Source: Peptococcaceae bacterium UBA7185 (lineage in GTDB: Bacteria; Bacillota; Peptococcia; Peptococcales; Peptococcaceae). From it: a stretch of 7,239 bases of DNA. The DNA is taken from assembly GCA_002491065.1 (NCBI GenBank), contig DKVF01000083.1, positions 1 to 7,239 of the forward strand, read 5' to 3'. Within the stretch, counting starts at the first letter, position 1. Each line of letters starts with the position of its first letter. A program made the position numbers and the translations under genes. The notes beneath the pieces are model-generated. The model was not told the DNA's origin and made no database searches. It saw only the letters and a program-made list of their open reading frames with translations. This document shows positions 1 to 4,989 of the stretch, one piece after another.

Positions 1-67
1 CAAGAATTATCCCAAATAAAGGATAACATATATTAAGAAAATGTCAATATGTAATTACAAAAAAATT

Positions 68-85
68 TATAGAAATTATTCTATA
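68..85. repeat. 18-bp inverted repeat upstream of the aminotransferase promoter
   Basis: Two perfect 7-base arms, TATAGAA (68-74) and TTCTATA (79-85), flank a 4-base centre. The repeat sits about 70 bases upstream of the predicted -35 element. It has neither the GC content nor the T tract of a terminator. It could be an operator for a dimeric regulator, or chance in AT-rich DNA. No known operator family is assigned. Confidence 0.3.
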
Positions 86-152
86 TGTCTTTTGAAGAAG
101 GATAAGAAAAAAGGAATACAAAATAAATACAAAATACATGAGGTCTCCTTTA

Positions 153-181
153 TTGCGTATCTGGTAAAAAATCAGTATAAT
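153..181 (+). promoter_or_regulatory. Sigma-A-type promoter of the aminotransferase gene
   Basis: The -35 element is TTGCGT (153-158) and the -10 is a perfect TATAAT (176-181), separated by 17 bases. Transcription would start near 188, giving a leader of about 108 bases to the chosen ATG at 296. Spacing and -10 match the vegetative consensus well; the -35 matches four of six positions. It is the best promoter-like pair on the plus strand ahead of this gene. Confidence 0.65.
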
Positions 182-295
182 TGAAAGAATAACGTAACAT
201 ATATATTTTTGCGCGAAAAGGCAAATGAATCGATATCAAAGAAGAGCTTTGTCTTGTGAGTGATAGAATTTTCAAAAGAAAGTGGGAATGGAGCA

Positions 296-1543
296 ATGAG
301 TATTTTAGCAAAGCATACAAAGGGCAAAGGCGGTCCTGATAAAATTTTCCGTATCAGTGGTATGGCAAAAGCGCGGGCAGCTGAAGTGGGCAAGGAGAAT
401 ATTACAAATGCTACTACCGGCGCGTTTTTAGACGGTAACGGTCATTTGATTACATTAAAGACAGTGGAAGAGACAGTGAAAGAAATTCCTTTTAGTGAAG
501 CTGCAGAATATGCTACGATCGAGGGTTCTCCGGCTTTTATTGAAGCAGCGATTGAAGCATCTTTTCGCGAGTATCGTCCCAATGCTTTTATTGACGGCGT
601 GGCTACGCCTGGCGGCACAGGCGGTATTCATCATGCGCTGTTCAATTATTTGGATGATGGCGATACTGCCATTACAATGGACCGTTATTGGGCTGCATAT
701 AAGAGTATTTGCAGAGAAACGGGGCGTAATTTTGATACCTTTGTGATGTTTGATGCTGAGGGCAATTTTAATGTGCAGGGCTGTATTGACAAATTGCGGG
801 AGTATGCGGCCAAGCAGACCAATGTATTTTTAATTATGAATACGCCGGCCAACAATCCTACCGGTTATAATGTGAAGCTAAACGAATGGGAAGCTATTAT
901 GGCGGAGCTAACTGCGATTGCCAACAATGGACGAAATAATGTGGTGCTTTTAATGGATATAGCCTATATTGATTTTGCAGCGCCGGAATGCCGGAAGGTT
1001 TTTCAATTGTTTAATAACCTGCCGGAAAATTTCCTGGTACTGGTTTCCTTCAGTATGTCCAAAGGATATACGATGTATGGTTATCGTTTAGGTTGTCTGT
1101 TATGTGTTTCGTCTAATAAACAGGAAGTAGAAGATTTTATCGCTGTAAATAAATTTTCCAGCCGGGCAACATGGTCCAATTGCAGTCGTTTGGGGATGCT
1201 TGTGATGGAAAAAATAAACGGAGATCCAGTGCGTAAGGCTGCTTTTCGTGCAGAGCAGGAACAGCTGCGTCTGAGTTTATTGAAACGCGCTGAATTGTTC
1301 ATGAAAGAGGCGCGGGAAATTGCTTTGCCAGTCTGTCCCTTTGACTCAGGATTTTTTGTAACAGTTCCTACAGAAAAGGCGGAGGAAGTAGCAGCAGAAC
1401 TGCGCAAAAGCGATTTATTTGTGGTGCCTTTGGGCGAGGGGGCAAATGCTGGCTTGCGTATTGCGTTATGCGCGATTCCTGAAGAAAAAATTACAGGGAT
1501 TCCCCAAAAAATAAAGAATGCTTTAGATGCAGTGGGGGAGTAG
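296..1543 (+). CDS. PLP-dependent class I aminotransferase (aspartate/aromatic type)
   Basis: This 415-residue cytoplasmic enzyme is predicted to move an amino group between an amino acid and a 2-oxo acid using pyridoxal phosphate. Visible fold-type I landmarks, numbered from the ATG at 296, are GGTGG (106-110) for phosphate binding, NNPTG (186-190), D221 and Y224 in MDIAYIDFA for the cofactor ring and oxygen, Schiff-base lysine K256 in SFSMSKGYTMYGYRLG, and R388 in LRIALC for the substrate carboxylate. The lysine region resembles aspartate/tyrosine aminotransferases (SxSKxxxLYxxRxG) more than the LL-DAP or MalY types, so an aspartate or aromatic substrate is likely but unproven. The frame is also open from a GTG at 260, adding 12 residues. 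I prefer ATG 296 because those residues look unlike protein and ATG is the stronger start codon. The ribosome binding site is poor for both: GGAG lies only 2 bases before the ATG, and AGTGGG is 9 bases away. The gene appears monocistronic, with its own promoter and terminator. Confidence 0.9.
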   Translation: MSILAKHTKGKGGPDKIFRISGMAKARAAEVGKENITNATTGAFLDGNGHLITLKTVEETVKEIPFSEAAEYATIEGSPAFIEAAIEASFREYRPNAFIDGVATPGGTGGIHHALFNYLDDGDTAITMDRYWAAYKSICRETGRNFDTFVMFDAEGNFNVQGCIDKLREYAAKQTNVFLIMNTPANNPTGYNVKLNEWEAIMAELTAIANNGRNNVVLLMDIAYIDFAAPECRKVFQLFNNLPENFLVLVSFSMSKGYTMYGYRLGCLLCVSSNKQEVEDFIAVNKFSSRATWSNCSRLGMLVMEKINGDPVRKAAFRAEQEQLRLSLLKRAELFMKEAREIALPVCPFDSGFFVTVPTEKAEEVAAELRKSDLFVVPLGEGANAGLRIALCAIPEEKITGIPQKIKNALDAVGE

Positions 1544-1582
1544 GCAGTTCTATTTTATGAATGAATAAGGAAAGGTTGTATG

Positions 1583-1612
1583 AGTCGGTCCGATGTATGG
1601 GCCGACTTTTTT
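1583..1612 (+). terminator. Rho-independent terminator after the aminotransferase gene
   Basis: A 9-bp stem pairs AGTCGGTCC (1583-1591) with GGGCCGACT (1599-1607), including one G-U pair, around a 7-base loop. It runs directly into six T residues (1607-1612). It begins 40 bases after the stop codon. Stem, loop and T tract all fit an intrinsic terminator on the plus strand. Confidence 0.9.
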
Positions 1613-1814
1613 CTTGGGCGCAGAGCAAAACAGGAGGCTTCTAGCAGGACAATAAAGGAAACAATATGACAGAATAGAACAAATTGTGGGGGAAATAAAG
1701 CGGTTTGCATAAAACTTGCTCATAAGTTTAAGGTTGGAAAGGGATTATTCTTTTTGAGGAAAATACTATTATAGACAGATCGTGAAATGAAAACATGACA
1801 GGGGTTAATTTTAC

Positions 1815-1852
1815 AAAAAAGATACTGCATCGAAGGGACACAGTATCTTTTT
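1815..1852 (-). terminator. Intrinsic terminator after hydG, possibly bidirectional
   Basis: The perfect 7-bp arms GATACTG (1821-1827) and CAGTATC (1841-1847) enclose a 13-base loop. The stem is flanked by A6 (1815-1820) on the left and T5 (1848-1852) on the right, so each strand reads a hairpin followed by a U tract. On the minus strand it lies about 57 bases past the hydG stop and ends in U6. The stem is only moderately GC-rich and the loop is large. It is probably the operon terminator and could also catch plus-strand read-through. Confidence 0.75.
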
Positions 1853-1908
1853 GAAAAATATTTTTATGAAGGAAAAAAATATGACAGCGATTCTTGTTCT
1901 GTGGCGGA

Positions 1909-3324
1909 TTAGAAACGGAAATCGCGTTGCCCTTCTTCAATTTTCTTCAGATTTTCTTTGCACAATTTGGCTGTCACCGGATTGGTAATGAAAGGCAACT
2001 GTTCGGCAATTACCCGTTCTCCCACTGCCTTGGTCTCAGGTGAAGCATAATCTTCTAAATATTCCTTCAAGGTCATGAGGGCGTTGGGGTGACAGAAATT
2101 ATGAATTTCTCCTGTTTTAGCGAATTGCATGAACCGGTCTCCGGTACGGCCAGCCCGATAACATGCGGTGCAGAAGCTGGGCACATAGCCCGTTTCCAGA
2201 AGCCATTTCATTACTTCATCCAGAGTGCGGGTATCGCTGACATCGAATTGGGTAGTATCCTCTGGTCGAATTTCTTCAGTATAGCCACCTACGCTGGTGC
2301 GGGAACCACCGGAAATCTGCGAAATTCCTAAATCTAATACCCGTTCACGGGATTTTTGTGATTCACGGGTAGAAACAATCATACCAGTGTATGGCACAGC
2401 GATACGCAATACTGCTACGATTTTAGCGAATGTATCGTCATCAATAGCATTGCTGAAGTTTACAGGATCAATATCATCAGCAGGACAAATACGGGGTACG
2501 CTGATAGTGTGAGGACCGACACCATAAACAGCTTCTAGATGTTCTGCATGCATTAAGATACCGACAAAGTCATAGCGGTACATATTTAAGCCGAAGAGTA
2601 CGCCACAGCCTACGTCATCAATACCTCCCTGCATAGCGCGGTCCATAGCTTCAGTGTGGTAAGCATAATCAGATTTTGGCCCGAAGGGATGCAACTGTTC
2701 ATAGCTTTCTTTATTGTATGTTTCCTGGAATAGGATATAGGTTCCGATGCCTGCTTCCTTCAACTTGCGATAATTTTCCACAGTTGTGGCGGCAATATTA
2801 ACATTCACGCGGCGAATCGCACCGTTTTTATGTTTTACGCTGTATACTGCATCAATGCAGTCTAGGATGTATTCGATAGGATTGTTGACAGGATCTTCGC
2901 CAGCCTCCAAGGCCAGACGTTTATGCCCCATATCCTGCAGTGCGGTAACTTCTTTTACAATATCTTCTCGAGTAAGTTTTTTTCGAGTGATATGTTTGTT
3001 TGGTCCGTGATATGGACAGTATACACAACCATTGATGCAATAGTTGGACAAATACAGGGGGGCAAAGAGAACAATGCGGTCTCCGTAAATCTCCCGTTTG
3101 ATTTTTTTAGCTAGTGTGAACATTTTTTCATTTAATTCTGGAATGTCACATTCCAGAAGAACTGCGGCTTCTCTGTGACTCAAGCCTTTGCAGTCAGCAG
3201 CCCGTTCTATAAGAGAGTTGATTAATTCGTAATTACTTTTATTCTCCTGTGCGTAAGTTAAAGAATCACGAATTTCCTGATCATCAATAAATTCGGTTGC
3301 AATGGTAGATTTGGGATTATACAT
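1909..3324 (-). CDS. hydG: [FeFe]-hydrogenase maturase HydG, radical SAM tyrosine lyase
   Basis: HydG cleaves tyrosine with a radical SAM reaction, releasing p-cresol and supplying CO and cyanide that are assembled on an iron-cysteine synthon for the hydrogenase H-cluster. The protein has 471 residues, the usual family length. C96, C100 and C103 (CINGCVYC) form the CX3CX2C site of the SAM-binding 4Fe-4S cluster. C385, C388 and C411 form the CX2CX22C motif of the HydG-specific C-terminal auxiliary cluster, which separates HydG from the related thiamine enzyme ThiH. Other family segments are LEAGEDP (139-145), LFQETYNKESY (198-208) and GVGPHTISVPRI (268-279). The start is well supported: AAGGAGG (3340-3334) lies 9 bases before the ATG and overlaps the hydE stop, so it belongs to the hydE operon. 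All cluster ligands are present, so the enzyme should be active. Confidence 0.97.
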   Translation of the reverse strand: MYNPKSTIATEFIDDQEIRDSLTYAQENKSNYELINSLIERAADCKGLSHREAAVLLECDIPELNEKMFTLAKKIKREIYGDRIVLFAPLYLSNYCINGCVYCPYHGPNKHITRKKLTREDIVKEVTALQDMGHKRLALEAGEDPVNNPIEYILDCIDAVYSVKHKNGAIRRVNVNIAATTVENYRKLKEAGIGTYILFQETYNKESYEQLHPFGPKSDYAYHTEAMDRAMQGGIDDVGCGVLFGLNMYRYDFVGILMHAEHLEAVYGVGPHTISVPRICPADDIDPVNFSNAIDDDTFAKIVAVLRIAVPYTGMIVSTRESQKSRERVLDLGISQISGGSRTSVGGYTEEIRPEDTTQFDVSDTRTLDEVMKWLLETGYVPSFCTACYRAGRTGDRFMQFAKTGEIHNFCHPNALMTLKEYLEDYASPETKAVGERVIAEQLPFITNPVTAKLCKENLKKIEEGQRDFRF

Positions 3325-3338
3325 AATAAAAAGCCTCC

Positions 3339-4394
3339 TTATTGATGGAAAGACGGTAGAAAACTATGACCAAGGTCGATAGCTACGCTGCGTCCTTCTT
3401 TTTCGATGAGTTGTTTAATACGGTTAAAATAGTCGGTTATAGAATCATGGTGATTCAATTTACCAGGATAAATTTGATATAAGCTGCGGAATTCTTCCGG
3501 GCTCACATTGGGCATGATGACGTTGGCGCCTGCCCGTAAAGCTAATTCTCGTCCTTCAGGATGTAGGCTAGCTAATGCTGTGGTAGCAGGTAGGAGCAAC
3601 CATGGCATATAGAGCCGCGCGACAGCCAGCATCTTTAGTGTAAGGAAGATACTTCCAGTACATCCGAAATGCAGTGGTGTTTTTGGATGGGGAATAAAAG
3701 GGCCCATACCGCTCATGTCGATATGCATTTCTTTCATCAGTTGCAGGTCTCGCGCTAGAGTTTCTACTGTTTGCCCTGGTAAACCAATCATACAGCCCGA
3801 GCCTACCTGATAACCTAAATCTTTCAGCCAATGCTGACATTGCAGCCGTTCCTGAAGTGTATGCCCAGGACGAATACATTTATACAGTGCAGGATCGGCA
3901 GTTTCCTGTTTGATAAGGTAGCGGTCGGCACCGGCTTCTCGCCACAACTGATAGGTTTCGTAGCTGCGTTCGCCGCAGGAGAGTGTAACTGCCACGCCCA
4001 TTTTTTTTATTTCAGCGGTCAGCTCGGCAATAGTTTTTGGCGAAAACAAAGGGTCTTCACCGCTTTGTAGCACCAGTGTGCGATAACCTGCTTGCGTGGC
4101 GGTGCGGGCAGTATCAAGTATTTGTTCCGGCGTAAGGCGATAACGGTTAATATCGTTGTTATCTGCACGCAAACCGCAATAGCAGCAGTGTTGTCTGCAA
4201 TAGTTGGAGAATTCAATGATACCGCGGAGATGCACTTGATTTCCCACTGTGCGTTGCCGTACTTCATCGGCAGCTGCCATTAATGAAGGGAGTTGTTCCT
4301 GAGGCAGACTGAGTAATTCCATCAACTCCTCGTGAGATAATTCTGCTGTACTGCGTGCTTTTTCTATTATGGCATTATGTGTTTGTTTCATCAT
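3339..4394 (-). CDS. hydE: [FeFe]-hydrogenase maturase HydE, radical SAM enzyme
   Basis: HydE is a cytoplasmic radical SAM enzyme that acts on the iron-CO-cyanide synthon made by HydG on the route to the 2Fe subcluster of [FeFe] hydrogenase. The 351-residue length matches the family (about 350). C66, C70 and C73 (CRQHCCYC) give the CX3CX2C cluster motif. Family landmarks follow: LVLQSGEDP, LSCGERSYETYQLWREAGADRY, GCMIGLPGQT, MGPFIPHPKTPL and a C-terminal RAGANVIMPN. The biotin synthase-like barrel is therefore complete. The C-terminal region after YPGK contains no cysteine, so the second auxiliary Fe-S cluster seen in some homologues (CX7CX2C type) cannot form; this cluster is reported as dispensable in the family. 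The start ATG overlaps the regulator's TGA stop as ATGA, which implies translational coupling. A second ATG follows immediately. GGAAGA lies just upstream as a modest ribosome binding site. The next gene, hydG, starts 14 bases after this one ends. Confidence 0.96.
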   Translation of the reverse strand: MMKQTHNAIIEKARSTAELSHEELMELLSLPQEQLPSLMAAADEVRQRTVGNQVHLRGIIEFSNYCRQHCCYCGLRADNNDINRYRLTPEQILDTARTATQAGYRTLVLQSGEDPLFSPKTIAELTAEIKKMGVAVTLSCGERSYETYQLWREAGADRYLIKQETADPALYKCIRPGHTLQERLQCQHWLKDLGYQVGSGCMIGLPGQTVETLARDLQLMKEMHIDMSGMGPFIPHPKTPLHFGCTGSIFLTLKMLAVARLYMPWLLLPATTALASLHPEGRELALRAGANVIMPNVSPEEFRSLYQIYPGKLNHHDSITDYFNRIKQLIEKEGRSVAIDLGHSFLPSFHQ

Positions 4395-4654
4395 AGGGTT
4401 TCTTCCGTGATAGTGTAATTACTCAGTGCGGAGCGTACCATGATACCTTTGATGGCGCCCAGTTTTCCTGTGAGGGCTCCGATTTCGTCGTTATTTCCTT
4501 CAATAATGACAACAATCACATTCACTGCGCCGTGATGGGGAATTCCCATACGCCCCATAATCAGGTGACCATATTGACTGAGTAGATCGTTTAATTCTTT
4601 TACACGGTTTTTTTCTTCTACGATGATACCGATAAAACCAATTCGTTTTTCCAT
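4391..4654 (-). CDS. TM1266-family putative iron-only hydrogenase system regulator
   Basis: This 87-residue protein belongs to a small family, typified by Thermotoga TM1266, that is found almost only beside [FeFe]-hydrogenase maturation genes. The family is called a putative regulator from its genomic context and its ferredoxin-like (ACT or NikR C-terminal type) fold; a biochemical function is not established. The recognisable core is the RMGIPHHGAVNVIVVIIEG segment (about 35-53), then NDEIGALTGKLGAIKGIMVRSAL (about 55-77), with alternating beta-alpha-beta hydrophobic patterns. No helix-turn-helix or cysteine metal site is visible, so any effect on transcription would need a partner, RNA binding or a ligand. 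The start is ATG at 4654 with AAAGGAGT (4669-4662) 7 bases upstream. The frame stays open upstream to a TTG at 4789, but that extension runs through a terminator-like hairpin and is rejected. The gene is first in the hyd operon, and its stop overlaps the hydE start. Confidence 0.9.
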   Translation of the reverse strand: MEKRIGFIGIIVEEKNRVKELNDLLSQYGHLIMGRMGIPHHGAVNVIVVIIEGNNDEIGALTGKLGAIKGIMVRSALSNYTITEETL

Positions 4655-4689
4655 GCCGTCAACTCCTTTACAAAATAATTTGGGAACGC

Positions 4690-4722
4690 AAAAAACCCCG
4701 TATTCCATAATGGAACACGGGG
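4690..4722 (-). terminator. Terminator-like hairpin in the leader of the hyd operon
   Basis: On the minus strand CCCCGT (4722-4717) pairs with ACGGGG (4701-4696), and TTCC (4715-4712) with GGAA (4706-4703). One mismatch interrupts the stem and the loop is 5 bases, extendable by one A-T pair. T6 (4695-4690) follows directly. This is a strong intrinsic terminator pointing toward the regulator gene, whose ATG is 36 bases downstream. With no upstream minus-strand gene visible in the window apart from a possible small ORF, it acts either as an attenuator of the hyd operon or as the end of a separate short transcript. The same palindrome could also serve as an operator. Confidence 0.75.
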
Positions 4723-4734
4723 AAATTATGTCAA
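4707..4734 (-). promoter_or_regulatory. Possible second promoter overlapping the leader hairpin
   Basis: A perfect -35 hexamer TTGACA (4734-4729) is followed after 16 bases by CATTAT (4712-4707), which matches four of six -10 positions and sits at the centre of the hairpin. If real, transcription would start near 4700 and the palindrome would flank the -10 element as an operator might. The weak -10 keeps confidence low. It is an alternative to reading the hairpin as an attenuator. Confidence 0.3.
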
Positions 4735-4785
4735 AATTTTCAGCTGTGCCGCGATGTATTGCAAAAAAATCTTTGTCCGACAATG

Positions 4786-4881
4786 TCAAAAATATATATC
4801 GTATTCTTCACAATTCGCTTGGCAGACTGTATTTGTCCGTTCCCCGTCCCTCAGGAATTCCCTTGGTATAGGTGTGGTCAC
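4786..4881 (-). CDS. Possible 31-residue leader peptide, GTG start, two cysteines
   Basis: The reading frame starts at GTG (4881-4879) and runs 31 codons to TGA (4788-4786). An ideal ribosome binding site, AGGAGG (4898-4893), precedes it, but 12 bases away, which is longer than usual. The frame is closed by a TAA shortly upstream, so GTG is the only reasonable start. The peptide would begin MTTPIPREF and end CEEYDIYF; it is charged and hydrophilic, with cysteines at 20 and 24 (CX3C) and no membrane segment. I recognise no family. It lies between the predicted hyd promoter and the terminator-like hairpin, which is where an attenuation leader peptide would sit. It could equally be a chance frame; the same ribosome binding site also fits an AUG followed at once by UGA. 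Confidence 0.25.
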   Translation of the reverse strand: MTTPIPREFLRDGERTNTVCQANCEEYDIYF

Positions 4882-4892
4882 ATATAAGATTT

Positions 4893-4898
4893 ACCTCC
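4893..4898 (-). promoter_or_regulatory. Orphan AGGAGG ribosome binding site with AUG-UGA start-stop
   Basis: AGGAGG (4898-4893) matches the anti-Shine-Dalgarno core perfectly. Ten bases further on the minus strand lies ATG (4882-4880), immediately followed by TGA (4879-4877). The GTG one base later opens the 31-codon frame. A strong ribosome binding site with no full gene behind it suggests ribosome loading on the leader RNA. Confidence 0.4.
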
Positions 4899-4929
4899 TA
4901 TTTCATCCGTCTGTTTGCCTAAGCCTACA

Positions 4930-4946
4930 GACCAATTAAATAGGTC
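4930..4946. repeat. 17-bp dyad at the predicted hyd transcription start
   Basis: The site GACCAATTAAATAGGTC has outer arms GACC/GGTC and inner arms ATT/AAT, symmetric at seven of eight pairs around a central A. It lies just downstream of the predicted minus-strand -10 element, starting at about +1. It could be a repressor operator or a short 5' hairpin in the RNA. I cannot match it to a known regulator's consensus. Confidence 0.4.
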
Positions 4947-4952
4947 AATTTC

Positions 4953-4981
4953 AGTATAAGCTTATTTTTTCTGTTTGTAAA
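4953..4981 (-). promoter_or_regulatory. Predicted main promoter of the hyd operon leader
   Basis: On the minus strand TTTACA (4981-4976) and TATACT (4958-4953) each match five of six consensus bases and are separated by exactly 17 bases. Transcription would begin near 4946 and cross the leader into the regulator, hydE and hydG, giving a leader of about 290 bases. Its -35 element overlaps the comEC ribosome binding site on the opposite strand. Confidence 0.6.
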
Positions 4982-4989
4982 GGAGTTGC

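Larger units (their letters stand above)
1..295. other. AT-rich region upstream of the aminotransferase gene
   Basis: No credible coding region lies here; the only open frame, on the minus strand, is short and low in complexity. The stretch is strongly AT-rich. It contains an inverted repeat at 68-85, a promoter at 153-181 and an untranslated leader of roughly 70-110 bases before the aminotransferase start. The left edge shows no recognisable end of a preceding gene and no terminator that I can support. Confidence 0.6.
1544..1908. other. Convergent intergenic region between the aminotransferase gene and hydG
   Basis: This 365-base gap lies between the 3' ends of two convergent transcription units. 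It contains a terminator for each side (1583-1612 and 1815-1852). Between them, 1613-1814 shows no ORF with a supported start. The one other visible structure is a weak 6-bp inverted repeat, AAACTT/AAGTTT, at 1712-1729. An apparent start at 1664 (ATG) closes after three codons. Nothing there resembles a tRNA or a known structured RNA to my eye. Confidence 0.6.
4655..4989. other. Divergent intergenic region between the hyd operon and comEC
   Basis: These 335 bases separate two divergent genes. Read on the minus strand, the order is: a promoter (4981-4953), a 17-bp dyad (4946-4930), overlapping short hairpins (4932-4909), an AGGAGG site (4898-4893) with AUG-UGA and a possible 31-codon ORF (4881-4786), a 5-bp hairpin inside that ORF (4839-4823), a TTGACA hexamer (4734-4729), a terminator-like hairpin (4722-4690) and the regulator's ribosome binding site. 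On the plus strand I see only the comEC ribosome binding site (4979-4985) and no convincing promoter; weak candidates have poor spacing. No known riboswitch consensus was recognised by eye. Confidence 0.6.

Noticed and set aside
1754..1773. TTGAGG/TATTAT or, on the minus strand, TATAAT as promoters in the convergent gap
   Set aside because: The plus-strand pair is only 7 bases apart, and the minus-strand TATAAT has no acceptable -35 partner and would serve no gene.
1728..1940. 70-codon minus-strand ORF overlapping the hydG end
   Set aside because: It runs through the hydG terminator, overlaps hydG out of frame and has low-complexity content.
1880..1990. Plus-strand 35-codon frame with an upstream AAGGA
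   Set aside because: Mostly antisense to the hydG C-terminus, whose coding is certain, and not protein-like.
3568..3879. Antisense and out-of-frame ORFs inside hydE, hydG, comEC and the aminotransferase gene
   Set aside because: All are shadows of confidently assigned genes and have no ribosome binding site or family features.
4391..4789. Longer 132-residue version of the regulator from a TTG at 4789
   Set aside because: The extension runs through the terminator-like hairpin and is not family-like. The ATG at 4654 has a strong ribosome binding site and gives the normal family length.
4863..4888. TTGGTA and TATAAG as a comEC promoter
   Set aside because: The 14-base spacing is too short for a vegetative promoter.
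4754..4939. 61-codon plus-strand ORF in the hyd-comEC gap
   Set aside because: No ribosome binding site, composition unlike a protein, and it lies antisense to the leader elements.
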